NCBI GenBank assembly: GCA_035570595.1
Contig: DATMLF010000138.1
Location: forward strand, 1 to 13,184
Direction: 5' to 3'
DNA from: AP-15 sp035570595
Lineage (GTDB): Bacteria > Pseudomonadota > Alphaproteobacteria > ATCC43930 > CGMCC-115725
DNA: 13,184 nt
Position numbers and translations under genes: made by a program. The notes under the pieces were generated by a model. That model did no database searches and was not told the origin of the DNA. It saw only the letters and a list, made by a program, of their open reading frames with translations. The stretch's first letter is position 1. Every line of letters begins with the position of its first letter. Positions 12,340 to 13,184 of this stretch are shown in pieces.

Positions 12340-13184
12340 TCACGCCTTGCGGCGTCGCGCGGCGGCGGGCGCCTCGGCGGTCGGCTCGGAGGCGGGCTCC
12401 TCGCGCGTCTTGCGGCGCTTTGATGCGGCCGGGGCAGCGGGCTCTTTCGCGGCGGCGGGCTTCGCCTCCACGTCGCGCCCGCCTGCCACCGGCAGCAGCA
12501 GCGCCCGCTGGCGGCGGTCTGCTGCGGTCCTGCCGCCGCGCCGGCCCGGCGCCGAAGCGGCCGCCGCGCTCTTGCCGCCAGCTCCTTCCTCGCGAGCCAG
12601 GCTGCGCTTCAGCGCGTCCATCAGGTTGATGACCTTGGGCGGCTCGGCGATCGCCTCCGCCGTCGCCGTCACCTCTCCCTTGAGCTTGCTCTGCACGAGC
12701 TCGTGCAACGCATCCTGATAGCGGTCGTGGAAGCTCGCCGGCTCGAACGCCCCGGCCTTGCGCTCGATGATCGTCGCCGCGAGCGCCACCAGTTCGGGGT
12801 CGACCTCACCGTCCTCCTTGTCGCCAAAGTCGGCGGCGCGAACCTCGTCACCGGCGCGCAGGGTCGACATTAACAGCCCGGCGCCGCGCGGCTCGACCAG
12901 CACCTGCCGCTCCCGGTTCGCCAACACGATGCGGCCGAGCCCGACCTTGTTCGCGCGCTCCATCGCCTCGCCGATCACACGGAAGGTCTCGGACGCGATC
13001 TCGCCGTCCGGGTACACAAAATAGGGCGTGTCGAGATAGAGCGGGTCGACCTCGCCGCGATCCACAAAGCGGTCGAGCTCGATGATCTTCGACGACTCGA
13101 TATGCAGGTCCTTCAGCTCTTCGTCGCTGATCGTGACATAGCGGTCCCGGTCGAACTCAAAGCCCTTGACGACCTGGTCGCGGC
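12340..13184 (-). CDS. ku: Ku DNA-end-binding protein of bacterial NHEJ (N-terminus outside window)
   Basis: Ku forms a homodimeric ring on double-strand DNA ends and recruits ligase LigD for non-homologous end joining. The frame is open to the window edge, so the N-terminal ~70 residues are missing; 280 residues are visible. The Ku core is plain: RDQVVKGFEFDRDRYVTISDEEL at the visible start, then IELDRFVDRGEVDPLYLDTPYFVYP, RVIGEAMERANKVGLGRIVLANRE, LRAGDEVR and DPELVALAATIIE. It continues with FEPASFHDRYQDALHELVQSKL and NLMDALKRSLA. After that comes a long Ala/Arg/Lys-rich C-terminal tail with a conserved RQRALLLPVAGG motif, ending AARRRKA. Extended basic tails are known in bacterial Ku and affect DNA binding and threading. 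ligD is not in the window. Confidence 0.97.
   Translation of the reverse strand, partial: RDQVVKGFEFDRDRYVTISDEELKDLHIESSKIIELDRFVDRGEVDPLYLDTPYFVYPDGEIASETFRVIGEAMERANKVGLGRIVLANRERQVLVEPRGAGLLMSTLRAGDEVRAADFGDKEDGEVDPELVALAATIIERKAGAFEPASFHDRYQDALHELVQSKLKGEVTATAEAIAEPPKVINLMDALKRSLAREEGAGGKSAAAASAPGRRGGRTAADRRQRALLLPVAGGRDVEAKPAAAKEPAAPAASKRRKTREEPASEPTAEAPAAARRRKA

Overview
This 13.2 kb window is GC-rich and densely coded, and reads as a chromosome segment of an alphaproteobacterium, probably of the Hyphomicrobiales (Bradyrhizobium/Xanthobacteraceae-like). Three things point there: the gene families present (COG3931-type N-formylglutamate amidohydrolase, two-subunit AcnX, bacterial Ku with a long Ala/Arg/Lys tail, UgpC/MsmK-type ATPase), the codon bias towards G/C in third position, and two dispersed repeats of kinds common in that group. 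The assignment is an inference; no rRNA or tRNA is present to confirm it.

Layout. (1) 1-2611, plus strand: the end of one sugar-type ABC permease, a second permease and the ATPase, forming a CUT1 importer whose binding protein lies outside the window. A hairpin-forming dispersed repeat separates the second permease from the ATPase. (2) 2752-3180, plus: a small secreted protein of unknown function, less GC-rich than its neighbours. (3) 3238-4266, plus: a luciferase-like flavin monooxygenase. (4) 8527 down to 4340, minus: a probable five-gene catabolic operon in the order class III CoA-transferase, AcnX large subunit, AcnX small subunit, N-formylglutamate amidohydrolase-like enzyme, 86-residue unknown protein. 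(5) 9208 down to 8643, minus: a vapBC toxin-antitoxin pair. (6) 10226 down to 9348, minus: a PuuE-like polysaccharide deacetylase/amidohydrolase, followed by a 31-codon stump of what looks like a saccharopine-dehydrogenase-like gene; vapBC sits where the rest of that gene would be. (7) 10449-10895, plus: an RRM RNA-binding protein. (8) 11523 down to 10897, minus: nicotinamidase PncA. (9) 11679-12317, plus: a KANL3/Tex30-like alpha/beta hydrolase. (10) 13184 down to 12340, minus: Ku, whose first residues lie beyond the window.

How the genes work together. The importer may supply a substrate to nearby enzymes, but nothing visible names the substrate. The minus-strand operon combines CoA transfer, a dehydratase of the aconitase-X family and an amide hydrolase, which suggests breakdown of an unusual hydroxy acid or N-acylated acid by a route I cannot match to a described pathway. 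This is the best candidate for an uncharacterised system. The decayed gene next to vapBC is the clearest unannotated structure. I saw no CRISPR array, rRNA, functional tRNA, transposase or convincing factor-independent terminator. No gene-free stretch exceeds 300 bases.
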